Origin: an uncultured Pseudomonadota bacterium
GTDB lineage: Bacteria; Pseudomonadota; Gammaproteobacteria; Steroidobacterales; Steroidobacteraceae
Direction of reading: 5' to 3'
Length of the DNA: 64,000 bases
Assembly (NCBI GenBank): GCA_903879335.1
Contig: CAIRLC010000013.1
Coordinates: forward strand, 1 to 64,000
The notes beneath the pieces are model-generated. The model saw only the letters and a list, made by a program, of their open reading frames with translations, was not told where the DNA came from and searched no databases. The position numbers and the translations under genes were made by a program. Shown piece after piece: positions 63,525 to 64,000 of the stretch. Numbering within the stretch: the first letter of the stretch is position 1; each line of letters starts with the position of its first letter.

Positions 63525-64000
63525 TCAGCCGCCCGGCGCACCCGTCGCGTGGACGGCCGCGACGGAGGCGCGCCAGGCGATCGAGATCGGGAACGACCGC
63601 GCCACGGGCAGCGTCAGGCCGTAGCAGCGGTTCAGTAATGCACGGACCGCCGCCACGGTCACGTCGTGGACCGGGATGTGCACACTGCTCAGTCGAGGGA
63701 CGGCAAATTCCGCCACTTCGGTGTCGTCGTACCCGAGCACCGAAATATCAGTCGGCACCCTCAAGCCGCGCTCGGCCAAACAGGCGAGTGCCCCGACCGC
63801 CATCTCGTCGTTGGCACAAAAGAGCGCCGTGAACCGATGGCCTTGATCGAGCAAGCGTCCCGCCGCGGCATAACCCCCTTTGGTAGAAAAATCGGCAACC
63901 TCGTGCGGCAGGGCCTCGGCATCGATTCCGGCCTCAGCCACCACCGCGGCAAATCCGGCCAATCGCTCGAGGTTATCGGGCGAAGTCTGCGGTCCGCCGA
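63525..64000 (-). CDS. LacI-family transcriptional regulator, C-terminal part
   Basis: Only the C-terminal 157 or so residues are present; the gene runs off the right edge, with its HTH outside the window. The sequence GGPQTSPDNLERLAGFAAVV, then GRLLDQGHRFTALFCANDEMAVGALACLAERGLRVPTDISVLGYDDTEVAEF, is the periplasmic-binding-protein-like sugar domain of LacI/GalR proteins. It is upstream of and in line with the GH3 gene, with a palindromic operator between the two, so it most likely represses that gene until the sugar is present. Confidence 0.88.
   Translation of the reverse strand, partial: GGPQTSPDNLERLAGFAAVVAEAGIDAEALPHEVADFSTKGGYAAAGRLLDQGHRFTALFCANDEMAVGALACLAERGLRVPTDISVLGYDDTEVAEFAVPRLSSVHIPVHDVTVAAVRALLNRCYGLTLPVARSFPISIAWRASVAAVHATGAPGG

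Overview
The window is GC-rich, densely packed bacterial chromosome that looks like a heterotrophic proteobacterium. A gammaproteobacterium of the Nevskiales/Steroidobacterales/Xanthomonadales type is my best guess. The grounds are the AcnD-type methylcitrate cycle, EmrAB/NodT efflux, FkpA-like FKBP, periplasmic M20 peptidases and the bacterial PCA 4,5-cleavage pathway; this is inferred from gene content, not from a phylogenetic marker. I see no rRNA, tRNA, CRISPR array, insertion sequence or integrase. Base composition and codon use look even throughout.

Layout. 1-3947: methylcitrate cycle operon (acnD partial, prpC, prpB) on the minus strand, divergent from an XRE/ImmA-type propionate regulator. 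3975-11267: an ABC exporter, an outer-membrane porin and small enzymes (TPR protein, cupin, nitroreductase, MazG-like, YbaK). 11363-14051: an ADP-ribose/NAD-related island made of a NUDIX fusion, an ADP-ribosylglycohydrolase and a divergent NrtR-like regulator, with a 21-bp imperfect palindrome between them. 14165-19927: M20 peptidase plus a heteromeric acyl-CoA dehydrogenase pair, a three-domain PTPS/QueD-like protein and a PhyH dioxygenase. 20107-31185: mixed amino-acid and amide catabolism (HutH, threonine aldolase, amidohydrolase, small-molecule kinase plus class-III phospholyase/aminotransferase, M20D amidohydrolase). 31285-36887: 3-oxoadipyl-CoA thiolase, thioesterase, NUDT19-like NUDIX and an IorAB-type molybdenum hydroxylase. 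36951-41904: TetR-controlled tripartite DHA2 efflux operon.

41939-53183 is the metabolic centrepiece: pobA and an AraC-type regulator, a tandem-HTH LysR regulator, then an overlapping operon ligK-ligU/galD-(DUF1932 dehydrogenase)-ligJ-ligI-ligA-ligB-ligC-(aldo/keto reductase). Together these convert 4-hydroxybenzoate to protocatechuate and then, by 4,5-extradiol cleavage, to pyruvate and oxaloacetate. 53277-56201: 6-phosphogluconate dehydrogenase and a second secreted M20 peptidase. 56212-59770: a compact operon of LLM-type monooxygenase, flavin reductase, 4-oxalocrotonate tautomerase and alpha/beta hydrolase, divergent from a DapA-family aldolase. It looks like a pathway for an unidentified substrate. 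59836-64000: uracil-DNA glycosylase homologue, FKBP isomerase, GH3 beta-glucosidase and the 3' part of a LacI regulator, with a perfect 16-bp palindrome in front of the glucosidase.

Nearly every convergent gene pair is separated by a strong perfect or near-perfect hairpin, listed as terminators. Start codons were chosen by Shine-Dalgarno spacing; several genes appear to use GTG or TTG.
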